A stretch of DNA of 64,000 bases from VBAS01 sp964508655 (GTDB lineage Bacteria > Bacteroidota > Bacteroidia > Chitinophagales > Chitinophagaceae). Made by a program: the position numbers and the translations under genes. The DNA is taken from assembly GCA_964508655.1 (NCBI GenBank), contig CAZDUO010000001.1, positions 1 through 64,000 of the forward strand, given 5' to 3'. How positions within the stretch are numbered: the first letter of the stretch is position 1; every line of letters begins with the position of its first letter. The notes below the pieces were generated by a model that was given only the letters and a program-made list of their open reading frames with translations, made no database searches and was not told the origin of the DNA. Of this stretch, positions 53,450 through 62,676 are shown one piece after another.

Positions 53450-53947
53450 TCAGCTTTTTTTTGTTCTTGAAAAAACTATAAAATCCGTCTGCGGAATTTT
53501 TTCCACGGCTAATTGACGCAGCAGATTCACCAGCTGGCCGCGGTGGTAGGTGCCGTGATTGAATACATGCAGCAGCATCTGGAAGATGGGCTGTTTGAAA
53601 TATTCCCGCTTCGAATTGTAATACTGAAACACATGATCCAGCATGGGTTCGGTGGCGCTGTTCACCCAGTCGTGCCACTGGCGGTTTTGCTGCAGCAGGC
53701 CGTTTACCACATCTTTCATATTGCCTTTAAAATTTTCGCTGGGGGCAATGCTGTGCTCATGCAGCTTCATACGCTGCCACCAGATGCTTTCCGCATCCCA
53801 CATATGCAGCAGCGTGCTATAAAGGCTTTTGAAACTGCTGGGCAGTTCCTGCATTTGCTTTTCTTCAGGCAGGGTAAGTATAGTGTCCGTTAGTTTCTGA
53901 TTGGCCCAGATGTTATAGGCGGCAAGTTGTGAAAGTAGTTCTTTCAT
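53450..53947 (-). CDS. DinB-family protein
   Basis: 165 aa four-helix bundle. The DinB metal site is seen as three histidines: LLHMWDAESIWW (about 48), then HVFNHGTYHRGQL (about 127-135). Start at ATG 53947, the conserved MKELLSQLAAYNIWANQKL; the frame extends a further 19 residues upstream without support. DinB proteins include thiol- or metal-dependent enzymes (bacillithiol transferases and others); role unknown. Confidence 0.88.
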   Translation of the reverse strand: MKELLSQLAAYNIWANQKLTDTILTLPEEKQMQELPSSFKSLYSTLLHMWDAESIWWQRMKLHEHSIAPSENFKGNMKDVVNGLLQQNRQWHDWVNSATEPMLDHVFQYYNSKREYFKQPIFQMLLHVFNHGTYHRGQLVNLLRQLAVEKIPQTDFIVFSRTKKS

Positions 53948-54073
53948 GGTTCGATTGGCCGGCGGCGTGCTGTTGCCGGGTTTAACGGGTGAAGGTGAAA
54001 TCATCTACTTTTGAAAATTAAATTTCTTACGAAACGGTTCATTGAACAAATTTCCCAATTTCAAAATTTCAAA

Positions 54074-55297
54074 ATGGATAAAAGTTTTCCACTTAATGGT
54101 TTTGGCTCACTGGCGCTGCATGCCGGCCACCGGCAGGACCCGCTCTATGCTCACGTCACGCCTATTTATGCCTCGTCCACTTTCGTGTACGATGAAGCAG
54201 AGCAGGGCATGCGGCGGTTCAGCGGCGAAGAAGAAGGATATATCTATACCCGCTGGGGCAATCCCAATTTTACCGAAGCCGAAAACAAAATTGCAGCACT
54301 GGAAGCATTCGGGCTGAAAGATGAAACCGGGAATGAACTCCGGCTGAAAGCCCTGCTTCATTCATCCGGTATGGCAGCATTAACCACCCTGATGATTGGA
54401 AACCTGAAGAAAGGTGATAAAGTGCTTTCACACTATTCTCTCTACAGCGGGTTGGAAGAACTCATCACACGCATACTTCCGCAATTTGGTGTGGAATGCA
54501 TCATCGTTGACCTGCGTGACCAGAACAAAGCCGAAGAAGCAATAAAAGCCAATCCTGAAATTAAGCTGATGTACCTGGAAACACCGGCCAACCCAACGTT
54601 GAAATGTGTGGATATTGATGAGTTGACAAAACTTGCTAAAGCCAGCAACATTCTTGTTGCTGTTGACAACACGTTTGCCACACCTTACCTGCAGCAGCCT
54701 TTCCGCTACGGAGTGGATTTTGTTTTTCACAGCACCACCAAATTTCTGAACGGGCACGGCACAGCCATCGGTGGTGTGCTGGTGGGTAAAGAGGGGGAAT
54801 TGATGAACCGCATTTCCACCAAAACATACCGCATACTTGGAGGCAACAGCAATCCTTTCGATGCATTTCTTCTAAACCTGGGACTGAAAACCCTGGAACT
54901 GCGCATGCAAAGACATTGCAGCAATGCGATGGCGGTGGCTGAGTTTCTTGAAAAACATCCTGCCATTGAAAAAGTAAATTACAACGGACTGGAAACGCAT
55001 CCTGACTATAACGTGTCGAAGAAACAGATGAAGCACCCCGGCGGTATGCTGAGTTTTGAAATGAAGGACGGCCTTCAGGCGGGCATTGATTTTATGAACA
55101 AACTGCAGATGTGTATCCGCACTGTTTCACTCGGCACCGTGGAAACGCTTCTCTGCCATCCGGCTTCCATGACACACTATGCCACACCCAAAAAGAGCCG
55201 GGAAATTTATGGCATCACCGACGGCCTGATACGGATGAGTGTGGGGCTGGAGAATATTGAAGACATTTTGCATGACCTTGAGCAGGCACTTCGTTGA
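54074..55297 (+). CDS. PLP-dependent Cys/Met metabolism enzyme (trans-sulfuration family)
   Basis: 407 aa. The PLP lysine lies in FHSTTKFLNGHGTAIGG (about 219), with the phosphate-site motif YTRWGNPNFTEAE (about 58-70) and ETPANPTLKCVDI (about 176-188). The family covers cystathionine gamma-synthase, cystathionine gamma-lyase, methionine gamma-lyase and O-acetylhomoserine sulfhydrylase; sequence motifs alone do not choose among them. ATG 54074 is taken as start, since the 21 residues upstream (54011) are encoded by a TTTCCCAATTTCAAAATTT repeat. Confidence 0.9.
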   Translation: MDKSFPLNGFGSLALHAGHRQDPLYAHVTPIYASSTFVYDEAEQGMRRFSGEEEGYIYTRWGNPNFTEAENKIAALEAFGLKDETGNELRLKALLHSSGMAALTTLMIGNLKKGDKVLSHYSLYSGLEELITRILPQFGVECIIVDLRDQNKAEEAIKANPEIKLMYLETPANPTLKCVDIDELTKLAKASNILVAVDNTFATPYLQQPFRYGVDFVFHSTTKFLNGHGTAIGGVLVGKEGELMNRISTKTYRILGGNSNPFDAFLLNLGLKTLELRMQRHCSNAMAVAEFLEKHPAIEKVNYNGLETHPDYNVSKKQMKHPGGMLSFEMKDGLQAGIDFMNKLQMCIRTVSLGTVETLLCHPASMTHYATPKKSREIYGITDGLIRMSVGLENIEDILHDLEQALR

Positions 55298-55440
55298 AAA
55301 TTGAATAATGAGACCCGGTCGTTCGGGGGACATTGAATATTTTAAACAATGAAAAGAAATTTTCAATGTTCTACCAATGTTCAATACTCAATGTAAAGAC
55401 TTCTTATCTTTATTTTCCTTCTCCATCAAAAACTGCATTT

Positions 55441-57240
55441 ATGAAAAAAATATTCCTTGCCTGCCTGCTGTTGCTTTGCATAAAGTCATTTACCCAGCCA
55501 CCCGCCGATCCCCGACTGAAGGGGCTTGACACATTTGCTTTACGACTGTTGAAAGAATGGAATGCCCCGGGAGTAGCCATTGCGGTTGTGGAAAAAAACA
55601 AAGTCATCTATACCGGGGGTTTTGGATACCGGGATTATGAAAAAAAATTGCCGGTGACGGAAAATACGTTGTATGCTATTGGCTCCTGCACCAAAGCATT
55701 TACTGCCGCCATGCTGGGCATGCTTGAAAAAGAAGGAAAGCTCAGCCTCGATAAACCGGTGCGGGATTATTTGCCCGAATTAAAATTTAAGAATGATTAT
55801 ACCAACCGGTATGCCACGCTGCGAGACATGATGTGCCACCGCACCGGGTTGCCAAGGCACGATTTCAGCTGGTATGGCTCCGTGGCCAACCGCGGCCAGC
55901 TGCTGGAGCGGATTCAATACCTGGAGCCTACTGCAGAGCTGAGGGAAAAATACCAGTACAACAATTTTATGTTTTTGGCGCAGGGTATGGTAATTGAAAA
56001 GCTGACGGGCAGGAGCTGGGAAGAAAACCTGGAGGAAAGAATTTTAACCCCGCTTGGTATGCACCTGACCAATATGTCGGTAATTGATATGGAAAAATCG
56101 GCGGACCGTTCATTGGCTTATTCATCGGCTGATAATAAAATAAAGGCTATTCCATTCAGGAATATTGATGCCATTGGCCCGGCAGGCTCCATCAACAGTT
56201 GCGCAAAGGATATGGCCAACTGGCTCATCACATGGATTAATGACGGAAAATTTAACGGCAAGGAAATCATTCCTGCCAGTTATCGAACACAGGCCATGAC
56301 ATCACAAATAGCGCCGGGCGGCGGTTTACCGGGTGCCGAAAATCCGGATGTGCACATGAGTGGTTACGGGCTTGGCTGGGCAGTGAGCAGTTACCGCGGT
56401 CATTACCGTGTGGAGCATGGCGGTGGTATTGATGGGTTCATCAGCAGTACCGGTTTTTTCCCTTCGGACAGTCTCGGGATTTTTGTAGTCAGCAATCAAA
56501 GTGCGCCGACCACAAGCATCCGCAATTTTATTGCTGACCGCATGCTGAAACTGTCGTACCGCCCATGGGGCAAAACACAACTTGCCGATAAATTAAAAGC
56601 CGATTCAGTTGTAAAAGCAAGCCCGAATAATGACAGCCTGAATCGAAAATCCGGAATGAACTATTCACACGCCATAAACGATTATACCGGCTCCTTTGAA
56701 AACAAAGGGTATGGAGTAATAAAAATCTTCAGGGAAAATGATACCACCTGGGCAGATTACAACGAAGCGGGCCAAAGAACAAAGAGTTACCTGGAACATT
56801 ATCATTATGATGTATTCAGAATACGGCAGACAGATGAAACCGCCAATCCGAAGGATGCGCCCAAAATCCGCTTCAATACTGATGCAAAAGGAGATATTGC
56901 CTCACTGGAAATAAAGCTGGAGCCATCCGTGAATGACATTTTGTTTGAAAAAATGCGGCCGGAATTTGCCGTTCAGAAAGAAGCTTTGCAAAAATTTACC
57001 GGCGAGTATGAACTGGCGCCGGGCGCCGTGGCAAAATTTTACATCAAAGGCGAAAACACCCTGTATGCCTTCATAGAGGGCCAGCCGGAATACGAACTGG
57101 CGCCGGTGGAAATAAACAAATTTGATTTAAAAATACTGAAAGGATACAGCGTAGTGTTTGAAGAAAATGAAAAAGGTGAAATCGTAGCGTGCAAATTCAT
57201 TCAACCCAACGGGACCTTTGTGGCAAAACGAAAGAAATAA
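55441..57240 (+). CDS. Secreted serine hydrolase (beta-lactamase/PBP4* family) with DUF3471-like C-terminal domain
   Basis: 599 aa. Signal peptide about 1-18 (ending SFTQ). Class C beta-lactamase fold: the SxxK motif is SCTK (about 84-87), a Tyr-x-Asn-like YNN in KYQYNNFMF (about 172), and HGG in RVEHGGGIDG (about 325). A C-terminal lipocalin-like domain (about 515-598, FTGEYELAPGAVAKFYI) follows. Substrate may be a peptide, D-amino-acid peptide or ester. The next gene encodes a D-aminoacylase-like amidohydrolase 10 bp downstream, so they form an operon; a role in D-amino-acid or peptidoglycan-derived peptide breakdown is inferred. Confidence 0.85.
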   Translation: MKKIFLACLLLLCIKSFTQPPADPRLKGLDTFALRLLKEWNAPGVAIAVVEKNKVIYTGGFGYRDYEKKLPVTENTLYAIGSCTKAFTAAMLGMLEKEGKLSLDKPVRDYLPELKFKNDYTNRYATLRDMMCHRTGLPRHDFSWYGSVANRGQLLERIQYLEPTAELREKYQYNNFMFLAQGMVIEKLTGRSWEENLEERILTPLGMHLTNMSVIDMEKSADRSLAYSSADNKIKAIPFRNIDAIGPAGSINSCAKDMANWLITWINDGKFNGKEIIPASYRTQAMTSQIAPGGGLPGAENPDVHMSGYGLGWAVSSYRGHYRVEHGGGIDGFISSTGFFPSDSLGIFVVSNQSAPTTSIRNFIADRMLKLSYRPWGKTQLADKLKADSVVKASPNNDSLNRKSGMNYSHAINDYTGSFENKGYGVIKIFRENDTTWADYNEAGQRTKSYLEHYHYDVFRIRQTDETANPKDAPKIRFNTDAKGDIASLEIKLEPSVNDILFEKMRPEFAVQKEALQKFTGEYELAPGAVAKFYIKGENTLYAFIEGQPEYELAPVEINKFDLKILKGYSVVFEENEKGEIVACKFIQPNGTFVAKRKK

Positions 57241-57250
57241 CCTGATATTT

Positions 57251-58957
57251 ATGATTAAACGGATTACGATGAAAAAATATCCATTGCGGGTTTGTTATAC
57301 GGTTCTGCTGTTAACGTTTATTTCCTGCAAACAAAAACCTGCTTACGACACCATCATCCGCAATGGGATGATTTATGACGGCAATGGCGGAGAACCGTAC
57401 AAAGGCGATATCGGAATCAAGAGCGACACAATCGCATTTATCGGGGATTTATCCGGCGCCACAGCAAAAAATGAAATTGTTGCAAACGGCAATTCCGTAG
57501 CCCCGGGATTTATCAATATGCTGAGCTGGGCCACCGAATCATTAATTGAAGACGGACGTTCGCAAAGCGACATCCGCCAGGGTGTGACGCTGGAAGTGAT
57601 GGGTGAAGGCTGGAGCATGGGCCCGCTGAATGAAAAGCTGAAAAAACAACAGCAGGAGTCGCAAACTGATATCAAATACAACATTGAATGGAATACGCTG
57701 GGTGAGTATTTAAATTTTCTTGAAAAAAAAGGAATCAGTTGCAATGTGGCATCCTTTGCAGGCGCTACTACCATCCGCATGAACGTGATTGGCGAAGACA
57801 ACCGCGACCCTACTGCTGCCGAGCTCGACAGCATGAAGGCCCTGGTAAGGCAGGCAATGGAAGAAGGCGCATTGGGCGTAGGCACTTCGCTTATTTACCC
57901 GCCGGCATTTTTTGCAAAAACAAATGAACTGATAGCGCTTTGCAAAGAAGCATCAAAATACGGCGGCTCTTACATCAGTCACATGCGCAGCGAAGGAAAC
58001 AAGCTGTACGAAGCGGTGGAAGAACTTATCACCATTGCAGAGGAAGCAAACATTCATGCCGAGATTTATCACCTGAAAGCTGCAGGAAAAGACAACTGGC
58101 ACAAAATGGACAGTGTTATCCGCCGCGTGGAAAGAGCAAGAGCTGAAGGATTGGATATCACTGCCGACATGTACACCTACATAGCAGGCGGCACCGGGCT
58201 TACTGCCACCATGCCTCCATCGCTGCAGGACGGGGGCTTTGGAAAACTGAGAGAAAGATTGCAAGACCCGGCCATCAGGATGCAAACCATTAAAGACATG
58301 AACTCAAAAACTGATCTATGGGAAAATTTTTATTATGCGGTCGGCTCGCCGGAAAATATACTCGTGGTTGGTTTTAAACAGGACAGCCTGAAAAAATACA
58401 TTGGCAAATCGCTGGCGGCTGTTGCAAAACTGCGTGGCAAATCACCTGAAGAAACAGCCATGGACCTGATAGTACAGGACAGCACAAGAGTGGAGTGCAT
58501 TTATTTTTTAATGGATGAAAACAATGTGAAAAAGCAGGTGGCCATTCCGTGGGTGAGCTTTGGCAGCGATGAAGGTTCGTATGAACCTGCCGGCGTTTTT
58601 CTCCGGTTTAATCCGCACCCGAGGGCTTATGGAAATTTTGCACGCCTGCTGGGCAAATATGTACGGGAAGAAAAAATCATACCGCTGCAGGAAGCCATCC
58701 GTAAACTCAGCAAGCTGCCGGCGACCAATTTGAAAATCCGGAAACGCGGCGAGCTGAAAACCGGCAACTATGCAGATATAGTTATTTTCGATGCGGCAAA
58801 AATTAAAGACAATGCCACCTTTGAAAAGCCGCACCAGTACGCCGAAGGAATGATACATGTGTTTGTAAACGGCGTGCAGGTGCTCAAAGACGGAGAACAT
58901 ACCGGTGCCAAACCGGGAAGGTTTGTAAAAGGACCGGGGCACCCCCAAACCCCCTAA
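57251..58957 (+). CDS. N-acyl-D-amino-acid deacylase-like amidohydrolase (lipoprotein)
   Basis: 568 aa from ATG 57251; ATG 57269 is an alternative giving a clean lipoprotein signal (LLTFISC). Amidohydrolase-fold D-aminoacylase family: DTIIRNGMIYDGNGGEPYKGD at the start, histidines in SYISHMRSEG and IYHLKAAG, and Asp in SFGSDEGSYEP. The usual first metal motif HxH after PGFI(D) is absent: here it reads PGFINMLSWATES, and the usual Cys after GVT is a Glu (VMGEGWSMG). It may be a one-metal subfamily or be altered in activity. The last residues and stop lie in G/C palindrome copy 6. Confidence 0.85.
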   Translation: MIKRITMKKYPLRVCYTVLLLTFISCKQKPAYDTIIRNGMIYDGNGGEPYKGDIGIKSDTIAFIGDLSGATAKNEIVANGNSVAPGFINMLSWATESLIEDGRSQSDIRQGVTLEVMGEGWSMGPLNEKLKKQQQESQTDIKYNIEWNTLGEYLNFLEKKGISCNVASFAGATTIRMNVIGEDNRDPTAAELDSMKALVRQAMEEGALGVGTSLIYPPAFFAKTNELIALCKEASKYGGSYISHMRSEGNKLYEAVEELITIAEEANIHAEIYHLKAAGKDNWHKMDSVIRRVERARAEGLDITADMYTYIAGGTGLTATMPPSLQDGGFGKLRERLQDPAIRMQTIKDMNSKTDLWENFYYAVGSPENILVVGFKQDSLKKYIGKSLAAVAKLRGKSPEETAMDLIVQDSTRVECIYFLMDENNVKKQVAIPWVSFGSDEGSYEPAGVFLRFNPHPRAYGNFARLLGKYVREEKIIPLQEAIRKLSKLPATNLKIRKRGELKTGNYADIVIFDAAKIKDNATFEKPHQYAEGMIHVFVNGVQVLKDGEHTGAKPGRFVKGPGHPQTP

Positions 58958-58968
58958 AGGGGGATTTT
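58930..58968 (+). repeat. G/C palindrome copy 6 containing a stop codon
   Basis: GGACCGGGGCACCCCCAAAC then CCCCTAAAGGGGGATTTTGA. The TAA at the palindrome's centre (58955-58957) is the stop codon of the amidohydrolase; codons before it (His-Pro-Gln-Thr-Pro) are also repeat DNA. Plus orientation. Confidence 0.75.
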
Positions 58969-59010
58969 GACGCACTAACATTGTTAATCATTTTTTGGAA
59001 ATTTTTTGAA

Positions 59011-59463
59011 ATGTCAATCAAAATCCGCAGAGCAGTTAAAGAAGATTGTCCAAGATTACTGGAACTGGTAAAAGAACTGGCCGAATATGAAAAAGCTCCA
59101 AATGAAGTGACGGTATCGCTGGAGCATTTTACAGAAAGCGGCTTTGGAAAAAACCCGGTATGGTGGGCACTTGTTGCAGAAGAAAATGGCTTCATTCCCG
59201 GGTTCGCATTATACTACATCCGCTACTCCACCTGGAAAGGACAGGCCATGTACCTGGAAGACATCATCGTTACCGAAAATGCGAGAGGAAAAGGAATCGG
59301 TAAACTTCTTTTTGACCGCCTGATTGAAGAAGCAAAAGAAAAAGGATTTAAACGCATCGTGTGGCAGGTGCTGGAATGGAACGAACCCGCCATTAATTTT
59401 TACAAAAAATATAATGCGAAGTTTGACGCTGAGTGGGTAAACTGCAGCATTGAAATTTCCTGA
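59011..59463 (+). CDS. GNAT-family N-acetyltransferase (diamine/thialysine type)
   Basis: 150 aa. Acetyl-CoA loop ENARGKGIGKLLF (about 91-103) and motif ALYYIRYSTWKGQAMYLEDI, which is characteristic of the SSAT/thialysine N-acetyltransferase group. Also WQVLEWNEPAINFYKKYNAK near the end. Likely acetylates a small amine. ATG 59011 chosen; 10 residues upstream in frame are unsupported. The methyltransferase gene starts 2 nt after the stop. Confidence 0.88.
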   Translation: MSIKIRRAVKEDCPRLLELVKELAEYEKAPNEVTVSLEHFTESGFGKNPVWWALVAEENGFIPGFALYYIRYSTWKGQAMYLEDIIVTENARGKGIGKLLFDRLIEEAKEKGFKRIVWQVLEWNEPAINFYKKYNAKFDAEWVNCSIEIS

Positions 59464-59465
59464 AT

Positions 59466-60281
59466 ATGAATACCGTTAATTTTCAGCAACTGGAATACGA
59501 AGGCTGGCAACGGGTCGCCGGCTTTTATAAAAACACATGGGCGACACTTACCACCCGGTTTATTTCGCTGCTGGTGAATGCCACCCGCATTGGAGCAGGA
59601 ATGAAGGTGCTGGATGTTGCCTGCGGGCCGGGCTATGTTGCAAATGCAGCAGCTGAAAAAGGAGCTATGGCAACCGGACTTGATTTTTCGCCGGAGATGA
59701 TACAGCAGGCAAGATTGAATTTTCCCGGAATAAATTTTATTGAAGGCAATGCCCAGGAACTTCCTTTTGAAAAAAACAGTTTTGATGCCGTGCTCATGAA
59801 TTTTGGTTTGCTGCACCTACCCTCGCCTGAAACAGCTATGAAAGAAGCCTGCCGGGTATTAAAAAAAGGCGGGCAATATGGTTATACTATCTGGGCGCCG
59901 CCCGCCACCAGCGAGGGCGCAAAGATTATGACCGAAGCCATTGAACGCTTCGGGAAAAAGGGAATAACGGTTCCGCAAGCCCCCGATTACTACGCCTATT
60001 GCAGCGAACAAGCAAGTAAAGACGTGTTAAGCAAAGCGGGTTTTGAAAAATCATCGGTACATTTTGAAACCATCCCTGTCCGCTGGCCGGTGCCTGATGA
60101 AAATTTCTGGTTCGAAGCGGAAATGAACGCCGGCGTAAGAACTGCCTATGTGCTGAAGCAACAGGATGAAATCTCTCTTGGGCAAATCCGTAATGCGGTA
60201 ATCAGCGGAATACAGAAATTCAAAACAGAAAATGGTTTTGAAATACCTTTTACTGGTCACCTGGTTACGGCTGTTAAATAG
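59466..60281 (+). CDS. Class I SAM-dependent methyltransferase
   Basis: 271 aa. SAM motif I VLDVACGPGYVA (about 43-54), acidic end of strand 2 in GLDFSPEMIQQAR, motif IV region DAVLMNFGLLHLP and motif V EACRVLKKGGQYG. UbiE/type 11-like core with an additional C-terminal region. Substrate unknown. Co-transcribed with the GNAT gene. Confidence 0.88.
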   Translation: MNTVNFQQLEYEGWQRVAGFYKNTWATLTTRFISLLVNATRIGAGMKVLDVACGPGYVANAAAEKGAMATGLDFSPEMIQQARLNFPGINFIEGNAQELPFEKNSFDAVLMNFGLLHLPSPETAMKEACRVLKKGGQYGYTIWAPPATSEGAKIMTEAIERFGKKGITVPQAPDYYAYCSEQASKDVLSKAGFEKSSVHFETIPVRWPVPDENFWFEAEMNAGVRTAYVLKQQDEISLGQIRNAVISGIQKFKTENGFEIPFTGHLVTAVK

Positions 60282-60325
60282 ATTTTATTTAAGCTTCCTG
60301 TCAGCCTGAGTTTCCGCAAAACAGA

Positions 60326-61591
60326 TTAATGCTGAACGATAAATTTCCGAGTGCTTCTTACTCTTCCCTGCGTCAGTTGTAAAAAATAGATGCCATTGGC
60401 CAGCCTGCTTACATTGATGTTTGTTGCAGCTTCTCCCTGCCCTGTAAAAATGATTTGCTTCATCACCGGCACAGCATTCAGGTTATAAATGTTGATTTCG
60501 GCCATGCCGGCTGTTGCGTCAATTATTTGCAGGTTTAGCTGACCCGAAGTCACTGTAGGATAAATTTCAAAACCGGTTTTTCTCACTCTTGCATCATCAC
60601 CTTGGTTGACTCCGGCAGCGGTAATATGATTATTACCCTGGCCTGGCCCGCTGCTGCATGCTGTGTTTACAATACTGTTTATCTGCTCATCATTTTCTAT
60701 AAAAAAATTGGAACGGTCCACTTGCCCGTCTGTGAAAAAATACATGCAACGATCGTCGGTATAGTCCATAAAATTCATCCACATCTCCGCTGGGTTGCCG
60801 GTACACAGGCTTTGCAAGCCCTGCGCCGGGCAGCCAAAGTTGGGGCCGTCATGTTCAGGCGTGTCATCCACCAGGTCGTTGCCGCAGCGGGTATCGCCCC
60901 ATATATGGCGCAGCCCCAGGCAATGACCCACTTCGTGGGTGGCTGTTCTGCCCAGGTTATAATTTGTAAAAAAATTATAAGCAGCTCCCCTGCCAAAAGC
61001 AAGGTAATGGCAAACCACTCCAAAAGTTTCAGCCGGGCCACCGGGAAACTGTGCATAGCCAAGCAGGTTCTGGCCCAGGTTGCATACCCACATGTTCAGC
61101 TTATGCAACGGATACACGGCATCGCTGCCTCCTCGTTTGGTAAATTTCATTCCATCATTTACCGGGAATGATTTGTGTTTGGTAAAAACCCTGACCACCT
61201 GTTCCAGGCAAAATTCGATATTGGCATCGCCTTTCACACTGCTATAGCCGGCATCGTAATTATTGTAATCGTTGTTGCCGGCAGTAAAATCTTCATTCAG
61301 CACCTCTACCTGCGATTGAATCTGCGCATCGCTGATATTTTGTTCCGCCGTATGGTAAACCACATGAACCACCACCGGAATTTTTATCTTACCTCCTTTC
61401 CCCTTCGGTTTATCCGTTTTCATCATGTAGTCATTATAATAGTTTTCATAGTCTTTCACTTTGCGGGCAAAGGCGGGATTTTCGGCCAGTTGTTTTTGAA
61501 AGTGCTCATACGTGGCGCATCGTTGCTGGGAAAAAATAACAGCAGGAGAAACAAAAATTACTGAAAGAATAAGGAGTAAAACTTTTTTCAT
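60326..61591 (-). CDS. T9SS-exported M43-like zinc metalloprotease with type A sorting domain
   Basis: 421 aa. Signal peptide about 1-21 (ending IFSQ). Zinc motif HEVGHCLGLRH (HExxHxxGxxH, about 218-228) and a Met-turn in MWMNFMDYTDD (about 270-280), with conserved cysteines, place it in the pappalysin/M43 group. A linker is followed by a type A C-terminal sorting domain (about 342-421: GFEIYPTVTSGQLNLQI, VSRLANGIYFLQL, KFIVQH). It would be exported through SprA and anchored or released at the surface, digesting extracellular protein. Convergent with the methyltransferase gene. Confidence 0.92.
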   Translation of the reverse strand: MKKVLLLILSVIFVSPAVIFSQQRCATYEHFQKQLAENPAFARKVKDYENYYNDYMMKTDKPKGKGGKIKIPVVVHVVYHTAEQNISDAQIQSQVEVLNEDFTAGNNDYNNYDAGYSSVKGDANIEFCLEQVVRVFTKHKSFPVNDGMKFTKRGGSDAVYPLHKLNMWVCNLGQNLLGYAQFPGGPAETFGVVCHYLAFGRGAAYNFFTNYNLGRTATHEVGHCLGLRHIWGDTRCGNDLVDDTPEHDGPNFGCPAQGLQSLCTGNPAEMWMNFMDYTDDRCMYFFTDGQVDRSNFFIENDEQINSIVNTACSSGPGQGNNHITAAGVNQGDDARVRKTGFEIYPTVTSGQLNLQIIDATAGMAEINIYNLNAVPVMKQIIFTGQGEAATNINVSRLANGIYFLQLTQGRVRSTRKFIVQH

Positions 61592-61662
61592 GGTGCAGAA
61601 GTTTTGTTACACCAAGTTACTGAAAACCTTACCGGGAAATGATAGTAAATTAACGATGCAGT

Positions 61663-62553
61663 TCAGCTCACACCGTTTACTTCCATGGTTTTGTCAATTT
61701 TCAAAATCAAACCCTGCAGCACTTTGCCGGGACCGGCCTCAGTAAATTTCGAAGCGCCATCGGTAATCATGGCCCGAACGCTTTGGGTCCAGCGCACGGC
61801 ACCGGTAAGCTGGTCAACGAGATTTTGTTTTATTTCATCTTTATCCATCACAGCTTTTGCAGCAATATTCTGGTAAACGGCGCAGGTAGGATTATGAAAC
61901 TTGGTGGTTTCTATAGCAGCTTTCAATTCTTCCCTGGCAGGCTCCATCAGCGGAGAATGAAAAGCGCCGCCTACAGGTAATAGCAAAGTTCTTTTGGCGC
62001 CGGCAGTTTTCATTCGTTCGCAGGCAATTTCAATTCCTTTCCTGCTGCCGCTAATCACCAGCTGGCCCGGGCAATTGTAATTGGCAGCCACCACCACTTC
62101 ACCTGTTTCTTTCTGCACTTCGGCGCAGATGGTTTCTACTTTTTCATCAGAAAGATTCAGAACGGCCGCCATGGTGGAGGGATTCATTTCGCAGGCTTTT
62201 TGCATGGCCTTTGCCCGCACGGCCACCAGTTGAAGTGCATCTTCAAAACTCAGCGTACCGTTTGCCACCAGGCCGGTAAATTCACCCAGCGAGTGACCGG
62301 CCACCATATCGGGTTTGGCGCCGTCAATGCTGCGGTAGGCAATAATAGAATGAAGAAAAACTGCGGGCTGAGTGACGTTGGTTTGCTTCAGGTCTTCTTC
62401 AGTACCTGAAAACATCACTTCGGAAATTCTGAAGCCGAGTATTTCATTTGCTTGTTCAAATAATTTTTTGGCAAAGACGCTGTTCTGGTAATGCTCCCTG
62501 CCCATACCCGGATATTGTGAGCCTTGTCCCGGAAATACAAAAGCATGTTTCAT
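61663..62553 (-). CDS. fabD: Malonyl-CoA:ACP transacylase
   Basis: 296 aa. It loads malonate on acyl carrier protein. Opening FVFPGQGSQYPGMG, active-site Ser in VAGHSLGEFTGL (about 91), Arg in VAVRAKAMQKA (about 116) and catalytic His in VGGAFHSPLM (about 198). ATG 62553 is the conserved start; an upstream ATG (62643) would add 30 residues from the folE terminator region. Confidence 0.97.
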   Translation of the reverse strand: MKHAFVFPGQGSQYPGMGREHYQNSVFAKKLFEQANEILGFRISEVMFSGTEEDLKQTNVTQPAVFLHSIIAYRSIDGAKPDMVAGHSLGEFTGLVANGTLSFEDALQLVAVRAKAMQKACEMNPSTMAAVLNLSDEKVETICAEVQKETGEVVVAANYNCPGQLVISGSRKGIEIACERMKTAGAKRTLLLPVGGAFHSPLMEPAREELKAAIETTKFHNPTCAVYQNIAAKAVMDKDEIKQNLVDQLTGAVRWTQSVRAMITDGASKFTEAGPGKVLQGLILKIDKTMEVNGVS

Positions 62554-62618
62554 GGTTCGATAGTTTACTGCCCCCTCCCCCTTTCCGGAAATTTGAAAGC
62601 GGAAAATATGCTCCGGAA

Positions 62619-62653
62619 TGAAAAAAGGTTTGATGCAAAGCAATCAAACCTTT
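62619..62653 (-). terminator. Rho-independent terminator after folE
   Basis: An 11-bp perfect stem (AAAGGTTTGAT with ATCAAACCTTT; 62624-62634 and 62643-62653), an 8-nt loop, and a T tract on the minus strand, 24 nt past the folE stop. Confidence 0.85.
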
Positions 62654-62676
62654 TTATGAGTTGCAAATATAAAAGA

